Assembly (NCBI RefSeq): GCF_018502385.1
Contig: NZ_CP075523.1
Location: 930,001 to 994,000 of the forward strand
From: Synechococcus sp. LA31
Lineage (GTDB): Bacteria; Cyanobacteriota; Cyanobacteriia; PCC-6307; Cyanobiaceae
Direction: 5' to 3'
DNA length: 64,000 nucleotides
Part shown: piece after piece, positions 15,436-26,710 of the stretch
How positions within the stretch are numbered: the first letter of the stretch is position 1
How the letters are laid out: the number at the start of each line of letters is the position of its first letter
Made by a program: the position numbers and the translations under genes
The notes under the pieces: generated by a model
Database searches by the model: none
Told to the model about the DNA's origin: nothing
The model's input: only the letters and a program-made list of their open reading frames with translations

Positions 15436-16311
15436 TTATTCACCACCGCCCAGAACCAAGCAATCGAGAGGACGTTTGCGGAAGCGCATTAAGCCCCAGC
15501 TGAGCCGGCCCGATTCCCCACCATCAATCCAATGCTGCAGACCAGCGGCCATGCGCTGCATGTAGTCGATGCTGATCACAACCTTCAGCTCAGACGTTCT
15601 GCGCAGAAGCTCTTCATGCACCCGTGTGTAATGACGAACCAGCATGGCGGTTTGTTCATCCCACACCTCCCTCTCCAATCCCACCGAAGCACCCCAGCTG
15701 CAGTAGCGATCCGGTGATCCCAGATCAGCCAGATGAATCCGCTGCAGAATGGCGGATAAATCCGTTGTGGTCACGCCATCGGCAGCCATCGGATCGGTGA
15801 AGACGAGCACCCCCCCCGGCTTGAGTAAGCGTGCAGCTTCACGGAGTACTTGCTGGCGATCCCCAGCATGAAGAATCGCATCCTGACTCCACACCACATC
15901 AGCGCAGCCATTCGGCAAAGGAACCGCTTCAAAGGAGGCGTCATGAACTCTAATGAGGCCTTGTAAGCCACTCCTGTGATTAAGCGTTCGGTGGCGATCA
16001 TTTTCTACCGAGGAGATATTCACAGCTTCCACACGAAGCTGGTGTGTAGATGCCAAATAACGGGCTGCACCGCCATAACCAGATCCCAGATCCACGACCA
16101 CACTGCCTGGCTCTAGCGGACCGATCAGCCTCGCAAGGGCCTCAACCGTGCGACGACTGGCCGCTGCAATGCACTCATGATCTCCCTCGTAGAGACCGAT
16201 ATGGATGTCCTCACCACCCCAAACGTGGGCATAGAACTGATCAGCATCATCGCTGTTGTAATAGGTGGCAGCTGTTTGCTCAGCCGCCGTGAGATCTGCT
16301 GCATCCAACAT
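15436..16311 (-). CDS. bsmB: Sarcosine/dimethylglycine N-methyltransferase
   Basis: 291 aa class I SAM-dependent methyltransferase with motif I VVDLGSGYGGAARYL near residue 72, SQDAILHAGDR and LLKPGGVLVFTDP. The N-terminal YYNSDDADQFYAHVWGG and IHIGLYEG are characteristic of the enzyme that completes glycine betaine from sarcosine and dimethylglycine. Its ATG directly abuts the stop of the upstream glycine/sarcosine methyltransferase gene, so both are co-translated. Betaine is a salt-protective solute, consistent with the divergent betaine importer. Confidence 0.93.
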   Translation of the reverse strand: MLDAADLTAAEQTAATYYNSDDADQFYAHVWGGEDIHIGLYEGDHECIAAASRRTVEALARLIGPLEPGSVVVDLGSGYGGAARYLASTHQLRVEAVNISSVENDRHRTLNHRSGLQGLIRVHDASFEAVPLPNGCADVVWSQDAILHAGDRQQVLREAARLLKPGGVLVFTDPMAADGVTTTDLSAILQRIHLADLGSPDRYCSWGASVGLEREVWDEQTAMLVRHYTRVHEELLRRTSELKVVISIDYMQRMAAGLQHWIDGGESGRLSWGLMRFRKRPLDCLVLGGGE

Positions 16312-17148
16312 TCAAATCACCGTTGTGTCACCATCAAAGCGGTACTCCTTCTCAGCCACATGCACGTAGAAGTCTGGATCATCGTTTCCCAGCTGATAGT
16401 CTCCATAGCTCGTGATGCGCTGAAAACCAACTTCTCGCATCAGCCTTCTCACATAGCCGTAGCGCAAAGGGAACATATTTAAGTGATAGATACTTCCATC
16501 ACTGAAGGAATAACGGAAACGCGCCAAACCTTCATCAACACAATCTGGGACAACGCACACATCTTCCCCACAGTAGACATTCCCTTTACCCTGGCGAACC
16601 GCAACGCCATTCTCAAGTAAGCGGTCATAATTACGGTGATCGATGATCAGCAAACCATTGTGCTTGAGCACTGCGTAGTACTCAGCAAGCGCCTTGCGCC
16701 GATCCCGCTCTCGAAATAAGTGGGTAAACGAATTACCCAAACAGATCACCGCATCAAAGGTGCCATGAATGTCCCTATTGAGAAATCGCCAGTCCGCCTG
16801 GGCTGTTCGCAGTAACTGATCACGCTGTCGTGCATTACGAAAGGCACGGGCCAACATGTTGGGGCTGCCGTCAGCACTCACCACATCAAAGCCTTCACTC
16901 AGCAAACGAACCGAGTGAAAACCGGTTCCCGTAGCCACATCAAGCACCGATTGAGCCCCATGCTCATGGAGCAGCCGAATAAAAAAGTCGCCTTCCGCCT
17001 CAGCCCTGGCTTCCCAATCGATTAATCGATCCCAGCGCTCAGCGAATTGCTCGACATACTCCTGTTGATAGTGGTCGGTCTCCCGCACACTCTCCGGAGC
17101 ATCACCGAACTTCTGAATATCGCGCTGAGATGGCTGAGTGGATGTCAT
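16312..17148 (-). CDS. bsmA: Glycine/sarcosine N-methyltransferase
   Basis: 278 aa. SAM site VLDVATGTGFHSVRLLSEGF, then AVICLGNSFTHLF and LIIDHRNYD, typical of the GSMT enzymes that methylate glycine to sarcosine and on to dimethylglycine. The N-terminal ERWDRLIDWEARAEAEGDFF is also family-like. Start ATG 17148 (MTSTQPSQRDIQKFG) is preferred over the upstream in-frame ATG at 17169. It is the first gene of the two-gene betaine synthesis operon. Confidence 0.93.
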   Translation of the reverse strand: MTSTQPSQRDIQKFGDAPESVRETDHYQQEYVEQFAERWDRLIDWEARAEAEGDFFIRLLHEHGAQSVLDVATGTGFHSVRLLSEGFDVVSADGSPNMLARAFRNARQRDQLLRTAQADWRFLNRDIHGTFDAVICLGNSFTHLFRERDRRKALAEYYAVLKHNGLLIIDHRNYDRLLENGVAVRQGKGNVYCGEDVCVVPDCVDEGLARFRYSFSDGSIYHLNMFPLRYGYVRRLMREVGFQRITSYGDYQLGNDDPDFYVHVAEKEYRFDGDTTVI

Positions 17149-17360
17149 ACATGAGCCCATTGATGCCAACCCTAGTCAGCAGAGCCAAAACGTCATCTCA
17201 GCGCCAACCACTATGGCTGCAAGCACATTTACCCAAGCAGCCACATCCAAATGAGAGCAACGGATCGAAGCAGATATATCAAAAACATAAAGCTTCTGAT
17301 GTGCAACCAACTGCGCATGGCCAGTTCTCACCAACAGAAAGAGCGCTAGCTTGAGCTCAG
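17149..17360. promoter_or_regulatory. Divergent promoter region of betaine synthesis and uptake genes
   Basis: 212 bases separate the two oppositely oriented betaine operons. The region is locally AT-rich around 17274-17295. No operator was recognised. Joint salt-responsive control of both operons from here is an inference from the arrangement. Confidence 0.5.
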
Positions 17361-18452
17361 ATGAGACGCTTGCAGGTGAGTGCTGAGATCACACTCCAGG
17401 CGGTCTCCAAGGTGTTCCCGGGGGGCAACGCGGCTGTTCGCGAGGTTTCTCTCCAGATCGAAGCCGGTGAGGTCTTCGTGGTGATGGGGCTTTCCGGATC
17501 TGGCAAGTCCACGCTTTTGCGGATGATCAATGGTCTGATCCGTCCCAGCTCGGGTGCGGTGGTGGTGCGCGAGCAACCTCTAGATCAACTCTCATCACGC
17601 AACCTGCAGAAGCTGCGCCGTTCTGCGATGGCCATGGTGTTCCAGTCGTTTGCCCTATTCCCAAACCGCAACGTGCTCGACAACGCAGCCTTTGGACTGG
17701 AAGTGGCCGGCGTACCTCGGCAGGAACGGCAGGCCAAGGCGAAACAGGCGCTCGAGCGAGTGGGACTGGGCGATCAGCACGAGCGCTGGCCCCAACAACT
17801 TTCCGGTGGGATGCAACAGCGGGTAGGGCTAGCGAGAGCTCTTGCTTTAGACCCTCCGATCCTGCTGATGGATGAGGCTTTTTCAGCGCTCGATCCACTG
17901 ATCCGCCGCGACATGCAGACCCTGCTACTCGAGCTGCAAAGCGAGCAACAGCGCACGATTGTCTTCATCTCCCACGACCTTGATGAGGCCATTCGCATCG
18001 GCGATCGCATCGCCCTGATGAAAGACGGACAGCTGCTGCAGTGCGGCACTGCCCAAGATCTGCTGCAACAGCCGGCCAATCCTCAGGTGCGTCACTTTTT
18101 TCAAGATGTTGATGCAGCCTCCGTGCTGCCAGTGGAACTGATCGTTGATCCAACTCCGCCGACACTGGCACTGCCAGAGGGGGCCAGTAGACCCGATGTG
18201 CAAGCCATCCCCAAGCTCAGCTATGTAGTGGATGGTCAGCGCAGATTCCACGGAGTGATCGCAGCTGAAGGTGGATGGATCCCAGCTTCACAGGCGGTCC
18301 ATCTCCTGGAGGGAACATTGATTCGAGAGGCGATGGATCAGGTTGCCCAGACTCCCTACCCCACCCCTGTGCTGGACAGGGATCAGCGATTGCTTGGCGT
18401 GATCACTCCCAGACGATTACTCCAAGCACTCCAACAAGGTTGCCCATGTTGA
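17361..18452 (+). CDS. proV: Glycine betaine/proline ABC importer, ATPase subunit
   Basis: 363 aa with Walker A GLSGSGKST, signature LSGGMQQRVGLARAL, Walker B ILLMDEAF and switch His in FISHDLDEA. The LSGGMQQRVGLARALA and MDEAFSALDPLIRR forms are typical of ProV/OpuAA. The C-terminal 100 residues replace full CBS domains with a partial regulatory region (LLGVITPRRLLQAL), which in the family senses ionic strength. The stop overlaps the permease start by seven bases. Confidence 0.92.
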   Translation: MRRLQVSAEITLQAVSKVFPGGNAAVREVSLQIEAGEVFVVMGLSGSGKSTLLRMINGLIRPSSGAVVVREQPLDQLSSRNLQKLRRSAMAMVFQSFALFPNRNVLDNAAFGLEVAGVPRQERQAKAKQALERVGLGDQHERWPQQLSGGMQQRVGLARALALDPPILLMDEAFSALDPLIRRDMQTLLLELQSEQQRTIVFISHDLDEAIRIGDRIALMKDGQLLQCGTAQDLLQQPANPQVRHFFQDVDAASVLPVELIVDPTPPTLALPEGASRPDVQAIPKLSYVVDGQRRFHGVIAAEGGWIPASQAVHLLEGTLIREAMDQVAQTPYPTPVLDRDQRLLGVITPRRLLQALQQGCPC

Positions 18453-19302
18453 GCACCCTTGCGGCTGTAAATCAGGCAGGCCCTCTGGGCTTGGCCGTAG
18501 ATGCGATTGTTGCGTGGCTACTGGAACATGGACAGTGGTTCTTTGGTCTAGTTCAACTCACGGTTGAGCTGCTGGCATCGCTGTTCGAATCCGTACTGAG
18601 CCTGCCGCCCGCATGGGTGTTGGCTCCTGTGATCGCGCTGATCGGTTGGCGACTCGTGGGAGGCGGCTTCAGTTTGTTTGCTCTGCTGGGTCTCAACCTG
18701 GTTCTAGCCCTAGGGCTCTGGCAGCCCATGATCGCCACTCTGGCACTGGTACTCGCCTCAGCCCTGCTCGCCTTGTTGATCGGCTTACCGCTGGGAATTC
18801 TCTCGGCCCGCTTTCCAATGGTGTGGAGCGTGGTGAGGCCCGGCCTTGATCTGATGCAGACGATGCCGGCCTTTGTGTATCTCATTCCGGCGGTGATGCT
18901 GTTCAGCACAGGCGCCGTGCCCTCGATCATCGCGACGCTGATCTTCTCCATGCCCCCTGTGGTGCGCCTAACGCATCTCGGCATCACCCAGGTACCAGCA
19001 GATCTGATCGAAGCAGGACGCTCCTTTGGCTGCAGTGAACACCAGATGCTGTGGCTAGTGCAAATGCCGAATGCTCTGCCAACGGTGATGACCGGCGTGA
19101 ATCAAACAATCATGCTGGCCCTTTCCATGGTGGTGATCGCCTCAATGATCGGTGGTGGCGGACTTGGCGATGTGGTGTTAAGAGGCATTCAGCAGCTGGA
19201 TGTAGGCCTGGGATTTGAAGGTGGGATTGCGGTAGTGATCCTCGCAGTGATCCTCGATCGACTCACCCAAGGCCTCTCGAAAACCCCGCAAAGGAGAACT
19301 CG

Positions 19303-19306
<4 letters not shown>
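18446..19306 (+). CDS. proW: Glycine betaine/proline ABC importer, permease subunit
   Basis: 286 aa from ATG 18446 with several membrane helices and the binding-protein-dependent permease EAA-like loop (EAGRSFGCSEHQMLWLVQMPNALPTVMTG). LDLMQTMPAFVYLIP is a ProW/OpuAB hallmark. It overlaps both neighbours (7 bases with the ATPase, 4 bases with the binding protein), giving a tightly coupled three-gene operon. Confidence 0.92.
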
Positions 19307-22517
<3,211 letters not shown>

Positions 22518-22521
22518 AGGC

Positions 22522-22782
22522 ATGAACACACCGTTCGGGGTGTGGCTGCCGCAGGTCACGATCGTGCGCTGCCTCACCCTGGCCGATGCCCAACAAGCCG
22601 TGGAGGCCGTGCGTGCGCGGCATTGCGTGGTGCTGCAGCTGGAGCAAGTGGACCCAGCGGAAGCTCAGCGGGTGATTGACTTTCTGGCCGGTGCCACCAG
22701 CGCCCTTGATGGATCGATCGATCGCATCGGTGACCAGACCTACCTCTGCGCGCCCATGGGCGTGAGCGTGAGCCAGGGTTAA
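22522..22782 (+). CDS. Minimal SepF-like protein, 86 aa
   Basis: The segment [29 protein letters not shown], cited here only as positions 34-62, plus [11 protein letters not shown] corresponds to the C-terminal FtsZ-binding core of SepF (DUF552). SepF proteins are usually near 150-190 aa with a membrane-binding N-terminal helix and a linker; both are absent here. The ATG is 4 bases after the katG stop. It may bind FtsZ or the full SepF without membrane attachment, or be a reduced paralog with another role. Confidence 0.8.
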   Translation: MNTPFGVWLPQVTIVRCLTLADAQQAVEAVRARHCVVLQLEQVDPAEAQRVIDFLAGATSALDGSIDRIGDQTYLCAPMGVSVSQG

Positions 22783-22861
22783 GTCCCAACCCAGCGCACA
22801 ACACGTTCCTTAACGAGTGCGCAATCTTTCGTTACACTGCGGAAGTTGCTGCCGGGGATGC

Positions 22862-22993
22862 GTGGTCGCCTTCGTTGTGATCGATGTCGCCAGCCTCCTG
22901 TTTGGTTTGCCGCTGCGTCAGCTAGCCACAGGGATGAGGCTGATCACGTCGCTGGTGAGCGCTCCAAGCTTGGACCAGCTCATCCCTGGCTGA
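22862..22993 (+). CDS. Possible 43-aa hydrophobic peptide
   Basis: A GTG-started frame (VVAFVVIDVASLLFGLPLRQ...) sits between two convergent genes; a TTACACT -10-like element with spacing to a GCGCAA -35-like element lies near 22820-22837. It overlaps the last 14 bases of the MAPEG gene on the other strand. No family is recognised; it may be a decayed gene end or a chance frame. Confidence 0.25.
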   Translation: MVAFVVIDVASLLFGLPLRQLATGMRLITSLVSAPSLDQLIPG

Positions 22994-23369
22994 AGGCCCC
23001 TACGAGTGCCATCACCAGCAGAGCGATCGAACAGAGAAAACTGATCCCAAAACCAGGGCCGCGCTTGTTGGGCGCCAGCCGATAGCCCACGCCGTAGGCC
23101 ACTCGGCCGCCTACCCAGATAAATCCCAACAACGCTGCCCATGTTTCGCTGCTCATCAGAGCCGCCAACCAGAACACCGGCAAGAAGAACACCAACTGTT
23201 CCAGCGTGTTCTGCTGAACCCGCAGTGCGCATTCAAACGGCTCCGGGCCCGTCATCGCCGGGGGCAACACCTTGTGCTTCACCCGCGCCTGACCCACTGC
23301 CATCGCTGTGCCCTGGTAGGTGATCAGCGCCACGAGGCTCACCACAGCTGGCAGTGCAGGAACGCTCAT
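22980..23369 (-). CDS. MAPEG-family membrane protein
   Basis: 129 aa with four membrane helices. FECALRVQQNTLEQLVFFLP and GRVAYGVGY are signature elements of the MAPEG superfamily (membrane-associated eicosanoid/glutathione metabolism enzymes). In bacteria these may act as microsomal-type glutathione transferases. ATG 23369 chosen; an upstream TTG is also in frame. Divergent from the 23440 exported protein. Confidence 0.85.
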   Translation of the reverse strand: MSVPALPAVVSLVALITYQGTAMAVGQARVKHKVLPPAMTGPEPFECALRVQQNTLEQLVFFLPVFWLAALMSSETWAALLGFIWVGGRVAYGVGYRLAPNKRGPGFGISFLCSIALLVMALVGAFSQG

Positions 23370-23439
23370 CAAGCTTCAGGTTGCAATCCCCCACGTCATA
23401 GCGCAGGTGCGATAGGGCTACGGTTTCTGGATCGATCCA

Positions 23440-23919
23440 TTGGTTGTGTTGCTTAGAGCATCCGGCTTTGCCTTGTTGCTGCTGCTGGCTGGGGTGCTTC
23501 CGGCAGAAGCTGATATCGATCCTGAACTGCACAAACGGTGCATGGACGCCCGCGACTACGCCGGGTGCATTGAGATCCAACAGCGCCAGGGTTCAGCGCT
23601 GCTCAACGCATGTCCCGCAGGTCATGCCTACTCAGGGGCGGGCTACTGCACACGCGTGATCTGCCAATCCCCAAGCGGCGGTGTGCTCACCCGGATGATC
23701 CTCAGCTCCGACGGCCATGAACGAGATCTGGCTGGCAAAGGCAACAAGTGCCCCCGCACTGGTCTGTTCTCACGCACAGGATCGCTGCGCTGGGGAACAG
23801 ATACCGTGCCTGCCTCTCATGATCCGGCTTGCCCCAACGAAAGCCTGGAGGTGGGGTGGCAGAACACCTGCCTGATGAGCTCAAACAACGTCACACCAGC
23901 AGCAACGAGCAATCAATAG
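23440..23919 (+). CDS. Exported Cys-rich protein, 159 aa
   Basis: TTG start gives a signal peptide (ASGFALLLLLAGVLPAEA). The mature part has about eight cysteines, including HKRCMDARDYAGCIE, a short helical pair resembling a SEL1/TPR-like half-repeat, and CPAGHAYSGAGYCTRVIC, similar to the block in the exported protein at 11265. Disulfide-stabilised periplasmic protein of unknown role. Confidence 0.78.
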   Translation: MVVLLRASGFALLLLLAGVLPAEADIDPELHKRCMDARDYAGCIEIQQRQGSALLNACPAGHAYSGAGYCTRVICQSPSGGVLTRMILSSDGHERDLAGKGNKCPRTGLFSRTGSLRWGTDTVPASHDPACPNESLEVGWQNTCLMSSNNVTPAATSNQ

Positions 23920-23934
23920 GTCAAGTGGGATCCA

Positions 23935-24231
23935 TCAGCGAGCGCAGGTCATGCGCATCTCTTGCCAGGCCTCTGTGGCCGTCTGTGGCTGGCGTGAAGT
24001 GGAACTGGCCGCGATCATCTCGGCCTCGGCCCCAAGCACGGCGGTGTAGCAACGCCACAGCTTGCGGGCCTCCGCCCAGTTTTTGAGCCGATGGGATTGA
24101 TCGAGAGCGGCACGGCACGCCGCCGCGCCGCCCGTGTCACGGCATCGTTGCGCCTGCTGGGCAAAGCCAGAGAGGTCTTGTGCCGAGGCCGCAGAGCCAA
24201 GCAACAGCACACCCAACACAAGCAGCCGCAT
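23935..24231 (-). CDS. Small exported protein, 98 aa
   Basis: Signal peptide MRLLVLGVLLLGSAASAQ, then a helical mature part with cysteines in RCRDTGGAAACRAAL, LWRCYTA and MTCAR. The C-x7-C helix resembles the one in the convergent exported protein (HKRCMDARDYAGC at 23440). The two genes end 15 bases apart and may be related. ATG 24231 chosen over an upstream start at 24240. Function unknown. Confidence 0.78.
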   Translation of the reverse strand: MRLLVLGVLLLGSAASAQDLSGFAQQAQRCRDTGGAAACRAALDQSHRLKNWAEARKLWRCYTAVLGAEAEMIAASSTSRQPQTATEAWQEMRMTCAR

Positions 24232-24280
24232 CGGCAACACACACGTGGCTAACCCCTAGGACAGAGCTCGAGGAAACACA

Positions 24281-24312
24281 ACAAAGCCCGGAGCGTGCGC
24301 CCCGGGCTTTGT
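24281..24312. terminator. Strong hairpin in a gene-free stretch
   Basis: ACAAAGCCCGG and CCGGGCTTTGT form a perfect 11-bp stem around a 10-base loop. The lack of a following T-run on either strand argues against a simple Rho-independent terminator. It lies 50 bases upstream of the 23935 gene (minus) and could end a minus-strand transcript starting in 24313-24716. Confidence 0.4.
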
Positions 24313-24716
24313 CTGCTCAGCTGATGGGCCCGCAGATGTGGGGCCAGCGTTGCGTGAATGATGCGATGAGAACAACCGTGATCCTTGGATCCGGTCTTCA
24401 CTCTTCAGTTGTAGGGCGGAGCTGCCGGCGCTGGCACCTGGGGCCAGGTGTCGATGGGGACGTCCCACTGAATCCGGGGCACCTGAAACGGCGCGGTGGA
24501 TGGCGCGAATCAATCGCGCACGGGGGGCGTCAGAGATCCGTTGAGAGTGTTGGAGCAGGGGCCGGATCGTCAGCGCGCTCCTAATTGGTGCTCAGGGGGG
24601 GTGTCGTCCATCAATGGCGCCTCCGAATCCCGTTGCCATCACGATGGATCGGCAAAAGGCCAGCGGCAAGGGGCAGCCGCGGATCGACATCGCTCTTCAC
24701 CCAGCGCAATCGCTGT
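24313..24716. other. About 400 bases without a supported gene
   Basis: No frame here resembles a known protein. A minus-strand frame without start codon reads QVPRIQWDVPIDTWPQVP near 24410-24500 and looks coding-like, so this may be a gene remnant or hold a small RNA. No tRNA, tmRNA, SRP RNA or RNase P RNA pattern was recognised. Confidence 0.4.
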
Positions 24717-25631
24717 TCATGAAGTGAGCTTCATCTCGCTCAACCGATACACATCGCCTCGGCGCTGGAGGCTGGTGGGAATGGCCCGGCGCGCCAGGCC
24801 CACCTGGCTGAGATCCAGCTCGGCATCGAGCAGCTGCTCTCCCTCTCCAGCTTCAGCAATCACCGTTCCCCATGGATCCACCACCAGGGAATGGCCATAG
24901 CTGGGATAGCCATCACCAGCTGGCCTTGCACTGGAGCAGGCCATCACAAAGCACTGGGTATCCACTGCGCGGGCACGCATCACCAGATGCCAGTGGCGGG
25001 GGCCCGTGGTGGTGTTAAACGCAGCTGGAACAGCCAAAAGCGAGCAACCATGCCTCTGCTGCATCAGCAGAGCCAGCTCAGGGAAGCGGATGTCGTAACA
25101 GATCAGCAGCCCGAGAGCGGGCGGCTCCTCCACGCCGGTGCCAAGCGGATCGCCGCTGCCGCTGAGCACCGTGAGGGCATGCCCTGCCGTAAGGCTGTCG
25201 GATTCACGGAAGCAGATCCCGCCCGGCACATCCACATCAAAGAGGTGCAGCTTGCGGTGTTTGGCCAGCAACACACCCTGGGGGTTGATCAGCGTGGCCG
25301 TGTTGTAGATCCGCCCGTGCGATCCCTGCTCAGGAATCGAGCCGGCAATCACCGCCACCCCGTGACGCCGGGCGATGCGCGCTACCAGTGCGAGGGAGGG
25401 CGACGGGCTCTCCACCAGGTTGGCACCGGGCTGTGGAATCGGCTCGGCATAGGCCTCGAAGCGATCGGCCGCATAGGGCGCGTTCCACACCTCAGGCAGC
25501 ATCACCAATCGTGGCTTCACGCGGCCTGGGGCGGGCTGCATGGCCCGCTCCAGCCACACTTCGGCTTGGCGGCGATTCAGCTCCGCATCCTCGGTGGCAC
25601 AGAGCTGCACCAATGCCACCGGCAGGCCCAT
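24717..25631 (-). CDS. Carbon-nitrogen hydrolase, Nit2/omega-amidase-like
   Basis: 304 aa from ATG 25631. The Glu-Lys-Cys triad of the nitrilase superfamily is visible in LPEVWNAPY, KHRKLHLFD and LLICYDIRFPEL. The CYDIRFPEL form and HLVMRARAVDTQ match the Nit2/omega-amidase branch, which hydrolyses alpha-ketoglutaramate or deaminated glutathione. It follows the 25643 gene by 11 bases and is likely co-transcribed with it. Confidence 0.92.
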   Translation of the reverse strand: MGLPVALVQLCATEDAELNRRQAEVWLERAMQPAPGRVKPRLVMLPEVWNAPYAADRFEAYAEPIPQPGANLVESPSPSLALVARIARRHGVAVIAGSIPEQGSHGRIYNTATLINPQGVLLAKHRKLHLFDVDVPGGICFRESDSLTAGHALTVLSGSGDPLGTGVEEPPALGLLICYDIRFPELALLMQQRHGCSLLAVPAAFNTTTGPRHWHLVMRARAVDTQCFVMACSSARPAGDGYPSYGHSLVVDPWGTVIAEAGEGEQLLDAELDLSQVGLARRAIPTSLQRRGDVYRLSEMKLTS

Positions 25632-25642
25632 GTCAGCAACGC

Positions 25643-26188
25643 TCACGACTGATCCTCCAGCAGCGTCCGTAGGTAGGTGGTCAGGCGAAACGATGGTGCA
25701 TTGGGGTAGATGATGTCGGCGATACGCCAACCAGCGCTGGGCGATTGGCGAAACACGTAGTGCAGCTGCATCGGCCGCTCAGCCCTGCGACCTACCAGCC
25801 CCGCCTGCACAGCCACGCGCGCAGAAAGCAGGTCTACCTGCTCTTGGCGGCACCCCTGCAAGGTGGCGCTGAAGGTGGTCACCTGGGAGCCGCTGAAAAG
25901 GTCGAAATCAACAAACCGACCATCGGCGGGCGTGAGGTCATAGGCACGCTGTAGCAGTCGGTAGAGCTGCGGCGTGAAGCGCTGGCGCTGGCTGAAGATC
26001 TGGATCGGGCCCGACTGCTGCTGGCGCTCAAGCTGCCAGCGATACAGCGCATCAATCTGGAAGCGAACCTGCTCTGGACATTCAGCGCCTTGTGCAGCCT
26101 CTGCCGTCGGCATCGGAAGGGCAACGCTGAACAGCGCCAGGCCTAAAAGCACGGTTGCCGATCCCTTGATCGCGGCGGAACCATTCAT
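25643..26188 (-). CDS. Exported protein, DUF3828-like
   Basis: 181 aa from ATG 26188 with a signal peptide (ATVLLGLALFSVALPMPTAEA). The mature part contains QIFSQRQRFTPQLYRLLQRAY and ARVAVQAGLVGRR, reminiscent of small exported DUF3828-type proteins with a SnoaL/NTF2-like fold. A frame extension to 26347 is rejected because it would bury the signal peptide. First gene of a pair with the nitrilase. Confidence 0.78.
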   Translation of the reverse strand: MNGSAAIKGSATVLLGLALFSVALPMPTAEAAQGAECPEQVRFQIDALYRWQLERQQQSGPIQIFSQRQRFTPQLYRLLQRAYDLTPADGRFVDFDLFSGSQVTTFSATLQGCRQEQVDLLSARVAVQAGLVGRRAERPMQLHYVFRQSPSAGWRIADIIYPNAPSFRLTTYLRTLLEDQS

Positions 26189-26213
26189 AGTGGAGATCTG
26201 AACGCTGCCGCCC

Positions 26214-26360
26214 GTGAAAGAGATCAGCCTGATGGAACTGGTGCTGCGCATGGCAGGTCGGGTGGCGGCCGTGTCCGGCGTGATCGCCCTGCTGGTGTGG
26301 CTCACCTGGGTGATGCTCGATTTCAAGAGCATGCAGTCGGGTTTCACCCTGCCCTACTGA
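26214..26360 (+). CDS. Short single-span membrane protein, 48 aa
   Basis: GTG start at 26214 (or ATG at 26232). The product is a charged/amphipathic start (KEISLMELVLRMAG), one transmembrane helix (AAVSGVIALLVWLTWVML) and a polar end (QSGFTLPY). The coding-like pattern and position divergent to the 25643 gene, 25 bases apart, support it. Function unknown; similar tiny membrane proteins are common in cyanobacteria. Confidence 0.55.
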   Translation: MKEISLMELVLRMAGRVAAVSGVIALLVWLTWVMLDFKSMQSGFTLPY

Positions 26361-26527
26361 GCCTCCTGCTCCAGCTGCTGGTGCTCTTGCCAGGCACGCT
26401 GAAGATCAGTGCGGGTGATCTGATAACCAAGGCGCCTAGCCGCCAGGATCAATTGCTTGCGCGACCGGCAGTGCCTAAGGGCCCGCCTACGCCTCTAACA
26501 CCAGTCGTCCAGCTCAGACCAGCTCAT
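26354..26527 (-). pseudogene. Nif11-like small protein with an in-frame TAG
   Basis: From ATG 26527 the frame reads MSWSELDDWC, then TAG at codon 11, then continues in the same frame with ALRHCRSRKQLILAARRLGY and ITRTDLQRAWQEHQQ to a stop at 26354. The joined sequence looks like the short Nif11-domain proteins of picocyanobacteria. A single substitution seems to have broken it. No strong ribosome site is seen upstream. It converges with the 26214 gene, overlapping by 7 bases. Confidence 0.55.
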
Positions 26528-26710
26528 GGGAACCAACGCCAGGGCCTCCCACCATGCCAAGAGCAAACGCCCTGCACCAAGTTCTGCAGAGCACATTCGC
26601 CCTGATCCAGCGCCACGCTGCAGGCATGAAGAAGGGGGCACTGGGTTCGCCCCCGTGCCCCTGACGACAGCTGGGATCGAACGCATCAGGCGCTAGATCC
26701 GTTGAATGGT

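Noticed and set aside
26633-26700. tRNA-like or terminator-like sequence with GGGGGC/GCCCCC and a GTTCGATCC-like stretch
   Set aside because: The T-arm-like sequence lacks a matching 5-bp stem and no acceptor or anticodon arms can be drawn; the hairpin stem is short with a long loop.
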